DNA from: UBA7236 sp964638865
GTDB taxonomy: Bacteria; Bacteroidota; Bacteroidia; Chitinophagales; BACL12
NCBI GenBank assembly: GCA_964638865.1
Contig: CAZXBG010000092.1
Coordinates: 1 to 17,181 of the forward strand
Reading direction: 5' to 3'
DNA length: 17,181 nucleotides
A program made the position numbers and the translations under genes. Of the stretch, positions 1 to 8,373 are shown in pieces. The notes beneath the pieces were generated by a model. That model did no database searches. It was not told the DNA's origin and was given only the letters and a program-made list of their open reading frames with translations. How positions within the stretch are numbered: position 1 is the stretch's first letter; every line of letters begins with the position of its first letter.

Positions 1-23
1 GTGAGACGCGGACGATCCAAACC

Positions 24-2510
24 CTACTTACTAAATAGTTTTGCCAAAAATGAAAGTGCATTCTCCACAACCTCGTTATCTTGAATCGGAATTTTTAAAT
101 AGGTTTTACCTGTTAATTCATCTTTTTCCGTAATATTTTTTACCAATTCTTTGGTGGCAGAACTGTCATTTAATGTATGCATTAATTGAGATAGAAAGCT
201 CACACCACTTTCAATTAATGCATTTGAATTTGCGATATTAGTTTCATAAAATTGCTCCCGTTTCTCAGTTAATTTATTTTCTTCTTCTTCATAAATTTCT
301 TCAAAGGAAGTTCGGGTATTATCCTCTTTATTTGGCTGGATTAATGGTAAGGATATTTCCAATTTTTCATCCTGATCGAAGGTAGAAGGTTCGATATTTT
401 CAGACGAGGTGATTTCTTCCACTGAATGCATGAATTTATTAAATTTATCATCACCCGCAAAAATGTTATCGTCTCCTCCGTCTAAAATTCCATCTGCTAT
501 AGCAGTTTTAAATTTTAAGGTAGAGATCATTTTATGCTCAATAGTATTTTGAGCAATTAAATTAATAATGGAGACATTTTTCTTTTGACCCATTCTATAA
601 ATTCTTCCAATTCTTTGTTCCAAAACGGCAGGATTCCAGGGTATGTCCATATTAATCATATTCGAAGCGGATTGCAGGTTTAATCCAACACCTCCAGCAT
701 CCGTTGAAAGAAATACCCGACATTCGGGGTCGTTATTGAAATTAGTAAATAACTTTTCTCTGTCCTTACTTGGAATACTGCCATGAAGATTTTCAAATTT
801 TATTTTTCGCTCTTTCAGCCCATTTGCTATAAGTCGTGTCATCCTTTCCCATTGACTAAAGATAACCACCTTTGCATCCTGCTCAATAAATAATTCATCA
901 AGAATATTAAATAATTCATCGAGTTTAGTTTGATAGTTTGTTTTTTGATCAATAATAAATGTACTATCGCAAACCATTCGCATCATATTAAGACAATTGA
1001 GCAGAATTTGTCTTTCTTTTTCAGTTAGAAAACCAAATCGTTTCCATTTACTTACGAGCTTTGCTACTGTATCAGCATATTGTTCATGAAGTTCATATTG
1101 TTCTGTTGTTATGGGAATAAACAAATTTTTATCCATCCTTGATGGCAATTGTTTCAAAACCTGTTTACGTGTTCTTCGAAGCATAGTGTTTGAAAGACTA
1201 TGCCCTATTTCATTTAAACCTTTATAACCAACTATTTTGCCACTTTCATCTTTTAATTGATGCTCTGAGAGATAATGATAAAGCGATCCTAAAATATAGG
1301 GGTTTACATATTGGACTATTGAAAAAAGTTCTTCTATGTTATTTTCAACAGGTGTCCCTGTAAGCACCATGGTATAAAGAGAGTGTATACGTTTAATATT
1401 TCTTGATATAGCAGTTCTCCAATTTTTTATTCTCTGAGCTTCATCCAGTATTATAATATCGGGTTGCATCTCGTTAATATAATTCCAATCGTTTCCGGCA
1501 ACATGGTAACTTACTATTTTAAAATAATTTTCATCTGATTTATAAATAGATTTACGCGCTAATACATTTCCTTCTACAACACAGGACTTCATACCCGTAA
1601 ATTTTTCAATTTCTGCTTTCCATTGATATTTTAAAGAAGTTGGACAAATAATTACTACTTTAGTTGTATCAAAATGTTTTTTTAACAATAATGCCCACGT
1701 AATTGCCTGAATTGTTTTACCCAACCCCATTTCATCAGCAAGAATAGATCTCCCGGCTTTAGCGGCAAATAATATCCCTTCAAATTGATATGGGAATAAT
1801 TCTACCTTTGAAAGCCCTTTTAATAGTTGATTTCCTTTGCTTTCTACAAGTTTTTTTCGTTTCTCTTCTGTTCTTTTTTCTATAATTAAATCTAAAGCAT
1901 CTGTATAACATCTAAACGAAGGGCTAATATTTTGAGCTTCATTTAGTACATTTTCTATTTTAGCAAATGCTGCAGGAAGCAATACATTATTTGCATCAAA
2001 GTATTGTTTGCTCCATATTTGAAAGGTGTTTTTATTTTCTGAACCAACACGAATCTTCACTTCACGTCTTTCGTTGTATGAAACATAAAGTGAAGAGTAG
2101 GGTAATTCAGGAATTATTTTGCTTAACAACTTAAATCCTCGCTTTTTTGAAAGATTTAAACGAACAGCCTCAATATGTTTGCACGTTCCAAGCAAATTTG
2201 TTTTGAAATCAGGGCAGGAACAAAAATTTAAGGTATTGTCTTTGCTTCGCAATGCTACTTTGTAGGTGCTTCGGAATTGAATATTTACAACTTGATAATC
2301 ACTGTATATTTTCTCCGAACCTATATTTGTAATTTCGAATATCTCTTTCTCTGCAATTTGTTGCCTTAATCTGGTTTGCCACTCTTTATCTGTCATTTTG
2401 CCTGGATTGTAAGCATGTGGAACATTTTTTGAATGGTAACCCAATTTCTTTTTAGTCTTTTTGGTCGACTTCTTATTTTTAATTTTTGAAATGTTTTTTT
2501 TGATGTTCAT
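24..2510 (-). CDS. SNF2-family DEAD/DEAH-box helicase with N-terminal SWIM zinc finger
   Basis: This is a Swi2/Snf2-type ATPase of the kind that translocates on double-stranded DNA. Numbering follows the longest frame (846 aa from 2564). A Lys-rich stretch (about 20-40) precedes a SWIM zinc finger with C115, C117, C128 and H130. The helicase core follows: Walker A DEMGLGKT (277-284), Walker B variant DEAQ (374-377), motif III LTGTP (401-405), motif IV VIFSQWERM (about 567-575), motif V STDAGGVGLN and motif VI QRIGRIYRMGQ (650-660). The last ~145 residues are acidic or polar and unrecognised. I prefer the ATG at 2510, residue 19 of the long frame, because the protein then begins MNIKKN; an ATG at 2564 is also possible. 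It is the last minus-strand gene of the left block, separated from its neighbour by about 450 bp, so probably separately transcribed. SWIM-SNF2 proteins occur both as chromosomal proteins of unknown role and near defence genes; nothing here points to defence. Family assignment is firm; the cellular role is unknown. Confidence 0.93.
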   Translation of the reverse strand: MNIKKNISKIKNKKSTKKTKKKLGYHSKNVPHAYNPGKMTDKEWQTRLRQQIAEKEIFEITNIGSEKIYSDYQVVNIQFRSTYKVALRSKDNTLNFCSCPDFKTNLLGTCKHIEAVRLNLSKKRGFKLLSKIIPELPYSSLYVSYNERREVKIRVGSENKNTFQIWSKQYFDANNVLLPAAFAKIENVLNEAQNISPSFRCYTDALDLIIEKRTEEKRKKLVESKGNQLLKGLSKVELFPYQFEGILFAAKAGRSILADEMGLGKTIQAITWALLLKKHFDTTKVVIICPTSLKYQWKAEIEKFTGMKSCVVEGNVLARKSIYKSDENYFKIVSYHVAGNDWNYINEMQPDIIILDEAQRIKNWRTAISRNIKRIHSLYTMVLTGTPVENNIEELFSIVQYVNPYILGSLYHYLSEHQLKDESGKIVGYKGLNEIGHSLSNTMLRRTRKQVLKQLPSRMDKNLFIPITTEQYELHEQYADTVAKLVSKWKRFGFLTEKERQILLNCLNMMRMVCDSTFIIDQKTNYQTKLDELFNILDELFIEQDAKVVIFSQWERMTRLIANGLKERKIKFENLHGSIPSKDREKLFTNFNNDPECRVFLSTDAGGVGLNLQSASNMINMDIPWNPAVLEQRIGRIYRMGQKKNVSIINLIAQNTIEHKMISTLKFKTAIADGILDGGDDNIFAGDDKFNKFMHSVEEITSSENIEPSTFDQDEKLEISLPLIQPNKEDNTRTSFEEIYEEEENKLTEKREQFYETNIANSNALIESGVSFLSQLMHTLNDSSATKELVKNITEKDELTGKTYLKIPIQDNEVVENALSFLAKLFSK

Positions 2511-2963
2511 AAACAGTAATTTAATAGCTGAAAATAAACAATTGTCGTAATTGGGTAAAACCAAATTTTTAACAATTGAAATATTTTTTGGTTACGTTGT
2601 AAAGTGTTACATTAATAGCAAATATATAAAAAATAATCAGAGTGACAATTCCATTAATACCCTATTTTTTAGTTGAAAGGTATACGTTTGAATTTCCGTT
2701 ATTAATAAGGAAGCAAAAAATGGATATACCGCTGAGTATTCCCATAAATTTATAATTGACCACTTATTAAACCCATAAATTTTATGTTAAATTATACATT
2801 CCCCTTTTCGGGCTGAAGTTTCTGTGAAGGTAATGCAGAGGATATAATTCGTGTTTCAACCTAAACACACTGCGTTTGGTTTCTGATGATAATTTGATTT
2901 CCAAATATGTCTATTTCACAGAGCAGTTTTGAACTGCACTACCAACTGCCCACTACCCACTCC
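2511..2963. other. Gene-free stretch between the envelope-protein and SNF2 genes
   Basis: About 450 bp with no credible gene on either strand. It should hold the 3' end signal of the envelope-protein gene and the promoter of the SNF2 gene. I see no clean TTTG/TAnnTTTG pair and no strong GC-rich terminator. An 11-bp A/T-rich motif, CCCATAAATTT, occurs twice in direct orientation (about 2742-2752 and 2771-2781). The right end becomes the heptamer array listed separately. A plus-strand open frame starting at 2907 is antisense to the envelope-protein gene and has no recognisable features. Confidence 0.5.
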
Positions 2964-2978
2964 TTACTCCCTCTTCCC
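2937..2978. repeat. Imperfect heptanucleotide tandem array over the 3' end of the envelope-protein gene
   Basis: Six consecutive 7-mers read on the plus strand as CACTACC, AACTGCC, CACTACC, CACTCCT, TACTCCC and TCTTCCC, with a loose consensus YACTNCC. On the coding strand of the neighbouring gene this is a G-rich GGNAGTR-like series. The array starts outside the gene and runs through its stop codon (2964-2966) into the last codons. Similar heptamer strings lie next to genes in many Bacteroidota, which is recalled family knowledge rather than something tested here. Confidence 0.6.
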
Positions 2979-3818
2979 AAACAAACTAAAATAATACCCC
3001 CCAACCACATAAAATTCATAATAAGTAATATTCTGATCACCGATATCCGATTGATCGTTGTGGATGAGAATGTTTGGGAGACTTGCAAATCCATTTTTAA
3101 TTTCTGCTGCGACAAAAAAACGATCCCAAAAATCGATACGCGGACCTGTTTTTAATGCTATAGTATATCCGGAAAGATGGAAATCATTATCAAGCCCATA
3201 ATCCAGAACCTTAACATCCGTTTTTGTAATCATCCAAATTCCACCCAAACCGAAATTCCATTTTAATGCAACTTTGTCGTTAAACATTCTTGTGATGGGT
3301 AATAAATATTCAAATTCACCACTCACCAAATTAAATCCATTGGTGTGTTCCAATAATAAAAGATCGGGAGTGAGTTCTACCGTATCATTCAAATAAGAAC
3401 CTGCATATTTAACGGAAGCAGCTTCTGTAATAACGCCCGACATTGTTGTAGTTTGGTATTTTGTTACTACATATTTCATGTGATCCACCCCGAAGGATGC
3501 ACTTATTCGATCTGTAATAAAATAGCCTAACCGATAATTATATTGAGGTACCCACATAGTTACAGGATTAATATAATCAACGGAAAAAGGTGTTGGCCTG
3601 TCAGTAGCTTTTAAATTATAAAAAGTAAGATCATATTCCGGGCCTTTAACATGAAAGGTTGAATTTCGATACCAGGTCCTGTTATATCCCCAATATAAAT
3701 AGAATTTGCCTTTGGGAGAATTAAAATTTTCACCAATACTATCACTTTGACAAAAAGCAGTTTTAGTAAACCCAAAAATGGTAAATGAAAAAAATAAAAA
3801 AAGAAGCGCGTTTTTCAA
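2964..3818 (-). CDS. Exported beta-rich outer-membrane-like protein of unknown function
   Basis: A 284-aa protein starting with a clear signal peptide: MKN, a hydrophobic run LLFLFFSFTIFGF, and likely cleavage near AFCQ-S (about 23-24). The mature part alternates polar and hydrophobic residues with many Tyr, Phe and Gly, such as KFYLYWGYNRTWYR near 38-51 and VVGGYYFSLFG at the end, as expected for a small beta-barrel or barrel-like envelope protein. No catalytic motif is visible. The start codon is TTG (3816-3818), chosen because it gives an intact signal peptide and no ATG lies nearby in frame. It begins 36 bp after the pfkA stop, too little room for an independent terminator and promoter, so co-transcription with pfkA is likely. 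The last codons and stop lie within a heptamer repeat array. The export prediction is strong; the function is unknown. Confidence 0.8.
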   Translation of the reverse strand: MKNALLFLFFSFTIFGFTKTAFCQSDSIGENFNSPKGKFYLYWGYNRTWYRNSTFHVKGPEYDLTFYNLKATDRPTPFSVDYINPVTMWVPQYNYRLGYFITDRISASFGVDHMKYVVTKYQTTTMSGVITEAASVKYAGSYLNDTVELTPDLLLLEHTNGFNLVSGEFEYLLPITRMFNDKVALKWNFGLGGIWMITKTDVKVLDYGLDNDFHLSGYTIALKTGPRIDFWDRFFVAAEIKNGFASLPNILIHNDQSDIGDQNITYYEFYVVGGYYFSLFGKRE

Positions 3819-3854
3819 TGAAGAAATCTGAATTTAATAATATTTAATTATACA

Positions 3855-4826
3855 TTACAATGCCAATATCTCGACCAATTGCAACATTTGTTTATTAATT
3901 TCCATGTGATGTTTCGTTGCATTTGCAAATGGCGTAAATGCTAATTCATCGTTTACTAATCCGGCCATTACATTTTTCTTTCCATCAATTAGTGCCTCTA
4001 CTGCCGCCATACCTAATCGGCTTCCCAATATCCTATCGCGCACTGTAGGATTTCCACCGCGCTGTATATGACCCAAAACGGAAACACGTGTATCGTAATG
4101 ATTAAATTTTTCTTTAACAAGTTTTGCAATTTCAAAAGCACCACCGCGCTCATCACCTTCGGCAACAATTACAATTGCAGAAGTTTTTTTATGTGCCCAA
4201 CCTTTTTGCAGTATCACAATAAGATTTTCGATATCTGTTTCCGTTTCCGGAATTACAATTGCTTCTGCACCACCGGCAATACCTGTGGAAAGTGCAATAA
4301 ACCCGGCATCTCTACCCATTACCTCCACAAAAAATAAACGATTGTGAGAAATTGCAGTATCTCTTATTTTATCAATTGCATCAATTGCTGTATTAATTGC
4401 AGTATCGAATCCCAGTGTATAATCAGTTCCAAAAAGATCATTGTCAATAGTACCCGGAACACCAACACAACTAATTCCAAATTCTTTTTCAAAAACTGTT
4501 GCTCCACGAAAAGTACCATCACCACCAATAGCAACAAATCCTTCTATTTCATTTTTTTTAAGATTTTCAAATGCTTTTGTTCTGCCTTCTGAAGTCATAA
4601 ACCCTTCACTTCGAGCAGTTTTTAAAACGGTTCCTCCGCGTTGAATTATATTACTGACATCAACCGATTCCATTTTTTTAAATTCACCGTCTATCATCCC
4701 TTCATATCCACGCATAATTCCAAATACTTCCAATCCATGATAAATTCCGGTTCGCACAACTGCTCTTACACAAGCATTCATTCCGGGACTATCTCCACCG
4801 CTTGTCATTACTGCTATTTTTTTCAT
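3855..4826 (-). CDS. pfkA: ATP-dependent 6-phosphofructokinase
   Basis: Phosphorylates fructose 6-phosphate to fructose 1,6-bisphosphate with ATP, the committed step of glycolysis, in the cytoplasm. At 323 aa it matches the length of bacterial PfkA. Visible landmarks are the N-terminal TSGGDSPGMN loop (8-17), GGDGT (101-105), PGTIDND (124-130) with the catalytic Asp at 128, MGRDAG (170-175) and GHIQRGG (252-258). A Gly in GGDGT and a Gly rather than a Lys in PGTIDND indicate the ATP-using form rather than the pyrophosphate form. R21 and R25 match positions forming the allosteric effector site in the E. coli enzyme, so nucleotide/PEP regulation is plausible. The gene follows the threonine dehydrogenase by 105 bp and precedes the envelope-protein gene by 36 bp. 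A perfect inverted repeat upstream overlaps a promoter-like box, which could be an operator or the end of the previous transcript. Confidence 0.97.
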   Translation of the reverse strand: MKKIAVMTSGGDSPGMNACVRAVVRTGIYHGLEVFGIMRGYEGMIDGEFKKMESVDVSNIIQRGGTVLKTARSEGFMTSEGRTKAFENLKKNEIEGFVAIGGDGTFRGATVFEKEFGISCVGVPGTIDNDLFGTDYTLGFDTAINTAIDAIDKIRDTAISHNRLFFVEVMGRDAGFIALSTGIAGGAEAIVIPETETDIENLIVILQKGWAHKKTSAIVIVAEGDERGGAFEIAKLVKEKFNHYDTRVSVLGHIQRGGNPTVRDRILGSRLGMAAVEALIDGKKNVMAGLVNDELAFTPFANATKHHMEINKQMLQLVEILAL

Positions 4827-4846
4827 AGTGATTAAATACTGATTAA

Positions 4847-4854
4847 TAAAAATA
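4847..4854 (-). promoter_or_regulatory. Candidate -7 promoter box for pfkA
   Basis: On the minus strand this reads TATTTTTA, close to TAnnTTTG, and sits 20 nt before the pfkA ATG, nearly the same distance as in the better promoters of this window. No TTTG lies at the expected upstream distance, so the call is weak. Its last two bases overlap one arm of the 4853-4889 inverted repeat. Confidence 0.3.
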
Positions 4855-4889
4855 TCTGTTATGGTAAATTAATTATTTTATAACAGATA
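4853..4889 (-). terminator. A/T-rich inverted repeat between tdh and pfkA (terminator or operator)
   Basis: TATCTGTTAT (4853-4862) and ATAACAGATA (4880-4889) are perfect 10-bp inverted arms with a 17-nt spacer. In the direction of the dehydrogenase gene, which stops 43 bp upstream, the stem is followed by TTTTTATTA, as in an intrinsic terminator, but the stem has only two G-C pairs. The inner arm also touches the candidate pfkA -7 box, so a repressor or activator site is an equal alternative. The sequence shows the symmetry only; the role is inferred. Confidence 0.4.
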
Positions 4890-4931
4890 AAAGAAAAATT
4901 TAAATTTATGTATTAATTATTTGCTATTTTT

Positions 4932-5873
4932 TCATTTAATATTTGCTAACATATCTTTTGTCATAGTATCAAGATCATATTCATGTTTCCAACCCCATTC
5001 ACTTCTTGCAATGCTATCATCAATGCTAGCGGGCCAGGTTTCTGCAATTTTCTGCCGAAAATCGATATTGTATGTTACTTCAAAATCAGGAATATATTTT
5101 TTAATTGATTCTGCTACCAACTTCGGAGAAAAACTCATAGCAGAAAGATTGTAAGAGGAATGCACTAATAATTTTTCTGCAGGTGCGTTCATCAACTCAA
5201 AAGTAGCTCTTATGGCATCCGGCATATACATCATTGGTAAAAAAGTATTTTCCCCTAAATAACATTCGTATTTACTTTCCTTTTTCGCTTTAAAATAAAT
5301 ATCCACCGCATAATCGGTAGTTCCTCCTCCCGGTTCTGTTTTATAACTAATTATTCCGGGATAACGAAGGCTTCTTACATCAATACCATATTTTAAATGA
5401 TACCAATCGCACCATCTTTCACCTGCTAATTTACTAATTCCATAAATGGTATTCGGTTCCATTATTGTTATCTGCTCTGTATTTTCTTTTGGTGTAGTAG
5501 GACCAAATGCTGCAATAGAACTTGGCCAATAAACGCGTTGAATCTTTTTTTCACGAGCCACTTCCAGCGTATTTATCAACCCATCCATATTGAGTTGCCA
5601 GGCTTTTTGAGGATATTTTTCACCGGTAGCCGATAACATGGCTGCCATATTATATAATTGTGTAGGTTTATATTTATCAACCAACTCCCCTAACCGTGCG
5701 GCATCCAACACATTTAATATTTCAAAAGGACCAGATTCGAAAAGCGCTCCATCAGGCTTTTTAATATCTGCTGCAACTACATTGGAATCTCCATAACTGG
5801 AACGCAGTAACATTGTCAACTCGGCCCCTATCTGGCCACTTGCACCTATCAATAATATCGTTTCTCCCGGCAT
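4932..5873 (-). CDS. tdh: SDR-type (UDP-galactose 4-epimerase-like) L-threonine 3-dehydrogenase
   Basis: Likely oxidises L-threonine to L-2-amino-3-oxobutyrate with NAD+, feeding threonine to glycine and acetyl-CoA. The 313-aa protein is an extended short-chain dehydrogenase. It has the NAD-binding GASGQIG (10-16) after a hydrophobic strand, an acidic residue D36 at the end of strand 2, Ser118/119 in WPSSIAAFGP, and the catalytic pair Y144/K148 in YGISK. The segment RYPGIISYKTEPGGGTTDYA, the downstream LPMMYMPDA and the C-terminal ETWPASIDDS are hallmarks of the SDR-type threonine dehydrogenase and separate it from sugar epimerases. It is unrelated to the zinc MDR enzyme of E. coli that shares the name. 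A consensus promoter lies 18 nt before the ATG. It is divergent from wecB and upstream of pfkA. No 2-amino-3-ketobutyrate CoA ligase gene is visible nearby. Confidence 0.9.
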   Translation of the reverse strand: MPGETILLIGASGQIGAELTMLLRSSYGDSNVVAADIKKPDGALFESGPFEILNVLDAARLGELVDKYKPTQLYNMAAMLSATGEKYPQKAWQLNMDGLINTLEVAREKKIQRVYWPSSIAAFGPTTPKENTEQITIMEPNTIYGISKLAGERWCDWYHLKYGIDVRSLRYPGIISYKTEPGGGTTDYAVDIYFKAKKESKYECYLGENTFLPMMYMPDAIRATFELMNAPAEKLLVHSSYNLSAMSFSPKLVAESIKKYIPDFEVTYNIDFRQKIAETWPASIDDSIARSEWGWKHEYDLDTMTKDMLANIK

Positions 5874-5891
5874 GCAGAACTTTTAAGGCAA

Positions 5892-5922
5892 CAAAAATAG
5901 GGTTATGGCATTTATTTACAAA
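5892..5922 (-). promoter_or_regulatory. Bacteroidota-type promoter of the threonine dehydrogenase gene
   Basis: On the minus strand, TTTG (5919-5922) is followed after 19 nt by TATTTTTG (5892-5899), an exact match to TTTG-N(17-23)-TAnnTTTG. The ATG at 5873 lies 18 nt downstream, implying a leader of only about ten nucleotides. This is the best promoter match in the window. Confidence 0.6.
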
Positions 5923-5947
5923 CTTCTGTAGCTAACATATTATGGTT

Positions 5948-5955
5948 TACCTTTA
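5948..5955 (+). promoter_or_regulatory. Candidate -7 promoter box for wecB
   Basis: TACCTTTA fits TAnnTTTR and lies 19 nt before the wecB ATG, the spacing seen at the other starts here. No good TTTG is found at the expected upstream distance. The divergent dehydrogenase promoter is close by, so the two may share regulation. Confidence 0.25.
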
Positions 5956-5974
5956 GGCCCGATCGCAGTTTAAG

Positions 5975-7066
5975 ATGAAAAAGATCCTTGTAGTAGTTGG
6001 CACTCGTCCCAATTTTATCAAAATTGCCCAATTCAAAAGTGCGGCTGCATTACACAACTTCGATCTCAGAATAGCACACACAGGGCAACATTTTGATGAT
6101 AATTTATCTGCAATTTTCTTTCAACAATTGAAAATCACGCCCGATTACTTTTTGGAGATAACAAATTCAGAACCGGAAATACAACGTTCCGAAATAAAAT
6201 CAGGCCTCCAGGAAATTGTTCAAAACAAATTTTCCCCGGAGCTTTTAATCGTTGTTGGTGATGTAAATTCTACCCGGGCTGCTGCTGAAGCGGCATCGGA
6301 ATTAAACATTCCTCTGGCGCATATCGAAAGCGGTTTACGCAGTTTTGATAACAGCATGCCGGAAGAAACAAATCGAATTATTACCGATAAACTCAGCAAA
6401 TACTTTTTTATTACAGAAGAAAGTGGATTGATTAATTTAAAATCAGAAATAAAAGATCATAAACACTTTTATTTTGTTGGCAATACAATGATCGATACCC
6501 TGATGAAGTTTTCTGATCAAATTGAACAGGACCCTATTTTAGTGGAATTGAATTTGGAGGGAAATAACTTCGCTCTTGTAACCCTGCACCGACCATCAAA
6601 TGTTGACACTCAAGAAGCTTTGGAACGATCGTTGGAATTATTAAACCATATAGAGAAAAAAATTAAATTAGTATTTCCCATACATCCCAGAACATATCAA
6701 AAATTAGTCGCTTTTAACCTATTGCCATTACTACAAAATTTAAAAAATGTGATAATTACTGAACCACTGAGTTATTTTTCTTTTCAAAAACTGATCTCCT
6801 CCTGCACATTCGTTATTACAGATAGTGGTGGAGTTCAGGAAGAAACAACCTTTAGAAAAAAACCCTGCATTACCATAAGACCAAATACCGAAAGACCCTC
6901 TACAATTATATTTGGCACAAACACACTCACTAACTGGAAGTTAGAAAGTATTGATCAATTAATTAATGCTATAAAAAACAATACTTATAAAACAGGAACA
7001 ATACCTCCTTTATGGGATGGAGAATCTACAAAAAGAATTTTTCAAATCTTAGCAGAAGTATTGTAG
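5975..7066 (+). CDS. wecB: UDP-N-acetylglucosamine 2-epimerase, non-hydrolysing
   Basis: Interconverts UDP-GlcNAc and UDP-ManNAc, supplying ManNAc-type sugars for surface polysaccharides. The 363-aa protein covers the full family length with two Rossmann-like halves (GT-B fold). Visible motifs are GTRPNFIK (9-16), THTGQH-like AHTGQH (34-39), VVGDVNST with D96, HIESGLRSFD with E118, PEETNR (129-134), VGNTMIDT (168-175), TLHRPSN with H205, FPIHPRT with H237, TDSGGVQEE (282-290) and RPNTERP (302-308). These match residues known in E. coli WecB (Arg10, Asp95, Glu117, Glu131, His213), allowing for numbering. The gene stands alone on the plus strand. It is divergent from tdh and its last 25 bp overlap the 3' end of the convergent glycosyltransferase gene. 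Surface glycan synthesis is supported by that neighbour; the exact polymer is unknown. A hydrolysing NeuC-type enzyme is less likely but not excluded from sequence alone. Confidence 0.93.
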   Translation: MKKILVVVGTRPNFIKIAQFKSAAALHNFDLRIAHTGQHFDDNLSAIFFQQLKITPDYFLEITNSEPEIQRSEIKSGLQEIVQNKFSPELLIVVGDVNSTRAAAEAASELNIPLAHIESGLRSFDNSMPEETNRIITDKLSKYFFITEESGLINLKSEIKDHKHFYFVGNTMIDTLMKFSDQIEQDPILVELNLEGNNFALVTLHRPSNVDTQEALERSLELLNHIEKKIKLVFPIHPRTYQKLVAFNLLPLLQNLKNVIITEPLSYFSFQKLISSCTFVITDSGGVQEETTFRKKPCITIRPNTERPSTIIFGTNTLTNWKLESIDQLINAIKNNTYKTGTIPPLWDGESTKRIFQILAEVL

Positions 7067-8355
7067 ATTCCATCTAATATTTCGGCAAAACTTTTTGCAT
7101 TTTCTTTTCTGGCATATTTTTCAATACCTAAAGAATTAATTTTTAATTGTCCTGATTTATATTGACCGAATAAGAACAATATTTTTTCTTTGATATCATT
7201 TTTATTGTTCATTTCAGCAACTACTCCTGCATTAGTTTCCTGAATTATTGCAGCAGCATCGCCGGCAGCATTTCCGATAACCAGCACAGGTCTTTTTGCG
7301 GCAAGATATTCAAATAATTTGGCCGGAATTCGCCCCAAAATATCGTGTGAATCGTTTAACAGTAAAAGCAACACCGGAGAACGCTGCATTGCCTGCACCG
7401 CTTCGTTATGCGGCAAATGATCGACATGAACCAATTTGTCTTGTAATTTGTTCCTAGAAATACTTTCCGCAACAGTAAAATCAATATTTCCTGTGAGTTG
7501 AATTTTAAGTGCATTATTAAAATCCTCATTCTCCATTCGCAATTCTGAAAGAACTTGCCATAATAATTCAGGATTCCGCGCTTTATTTATCATACCCGAA
7601 TGATGTAAAATAAATCCCGGATCAATTACATCAACATTCTTATTAAAATCATCATCATCAAAACCATTTGTAATAACTTTCGTATTGTTATTATTGATAA
7701 TATTAAAATCAGCAGCCCAGTGTTTACTAACTGTTACAACTTTATCGGCTTTTCGCAAAACTTTTTGTTCCAAAAAATGGTGTTTTTTATCTGCGTAATT
7801 CGATAAATTCAATTCGTTGTAATAATCTATTTTTGTCCAGGGATCACGAAAATCAGCTACCCAGGGAATATTTAATTTATCCTTAACACCCATTGCAATT
7901 AAATGCATACTATGTGGTGGCCCGGAGGAAATAATGGCATCAACAGGGTTTTTCTTTAAGTATGCCGATAAAAATTTAACCGATGGTTTTATCCAAAATT
8001 TTCGTGCATCCGGAATAAAAAAATTTCCTCTTACCCAAATGGAAAATTTTTGCAACGCTCCGTGTTTCTTTTTTTCCTGCAAAAATCCTGCACCTATCTT
8101 TTCCTGTTTTTTGTATCCTAAAAATCGTTTATAAAGATCATAAGGCTCCCAAATGGGTAGTTTTATCACTGTGATTCCTTCAGGTATTGATGCCTCCAGG
8201 GAATGATCGACTACGGGCATTTCTGCATTTTCGGCGGTATAAATCACAGGTTCCCAACCGAATTCGCGCAAAAATTTCGACATCTTTACCCAACGCTGAA
8301 CCGCAACCCCACCACTTGGTGGCCAATAATATGTTATGATAAGCACTTTTTTCAA
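7042..8355 (-). CDS. Glycosyltransferase, family-4-like (GT-B fold)
   Basis: Likely transfers a sugar from a nucleotide-sugar donor during surface glycan or glycolipid assembly. Landmarks in order are the N-terminal strand KKVLIITYYWPP with glycine-rich SGGVAVQRW, ISSGPPHS, VADFRDPW, VTVSKHWA, ITNGFDDDDF (entry to the second domain), HHSGMINKARNP, and GRIPAKLFEYLA with the conserved Glu of the donor-binding helix. The frame is open to 8394 (450 aa). I choose the TTG at 8353-8355 (437 aa) because the protein then begins MKKVLIITYYWPP like its relatives, and a promoter-like box lies 18 nt upstream, inside the longer reading. Neither candidate start is ATG. It is divergent from the YfhO-like gene and convergent with wecB, overlapping it by 25 bp. 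The donor and acceptor cannot be told from the sequence. Confidence 0.88.
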   Translation of the reverse strand: MKKVLIITYYWPPSGGVAVQRWVKMSKFLREFGWEPVIYTAENAEMPVVDHSLEASIPEGITVIKLPIWEPYDLYKRFLGYKKQEKIGAGFLQEKKKHGALQKFSIWVRGNFFIPDARKFWIKPSVKFLSAYLKKNPVDAIISSGPPHSMHLIAMGVKDKLNIPWVADFRDPWTKIDYYNELNLSNYADKKHHFLEQKVLRKADKVVTVSKHWAADFNIINNNNTKVITNGFDDDDFNKNVDVIDPGFILHHSGMINKARNPELLWQVLSELRMENEDFNNALKIQLTGNIDFTVAESISRNKLQDKLVHVDHLPHNEAVQAMQRSPVLLLLLNDSHDILGRIPAKLFEYLAAKRPVLVIGNAAGDAAAIIQETNAGVVAEMNNKNDIKEKILFLFGQYKSGQLKINSLGIEKYARKENAKSFAEILDGIYNTSAKI

Positions 8356-8373
8356 TACAGAATTATGAAGGGT

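Noticed and set aside
24..2510. SNF2 helicase as part of a defence system
   Set aside because: Neighbours in view are metabolic and envelope genes; no methyltransferase, nuclease or phospholipase partner of DISARM-type systems lies beside it.
2907..3155. Plus-strand open frame of 82 codons overlapping the envelope-protein gene
   Set aside because: Mostly antisense to a gene with a clear signal peptide; its composition reflects the heptamer array and it has no recognisable motif.
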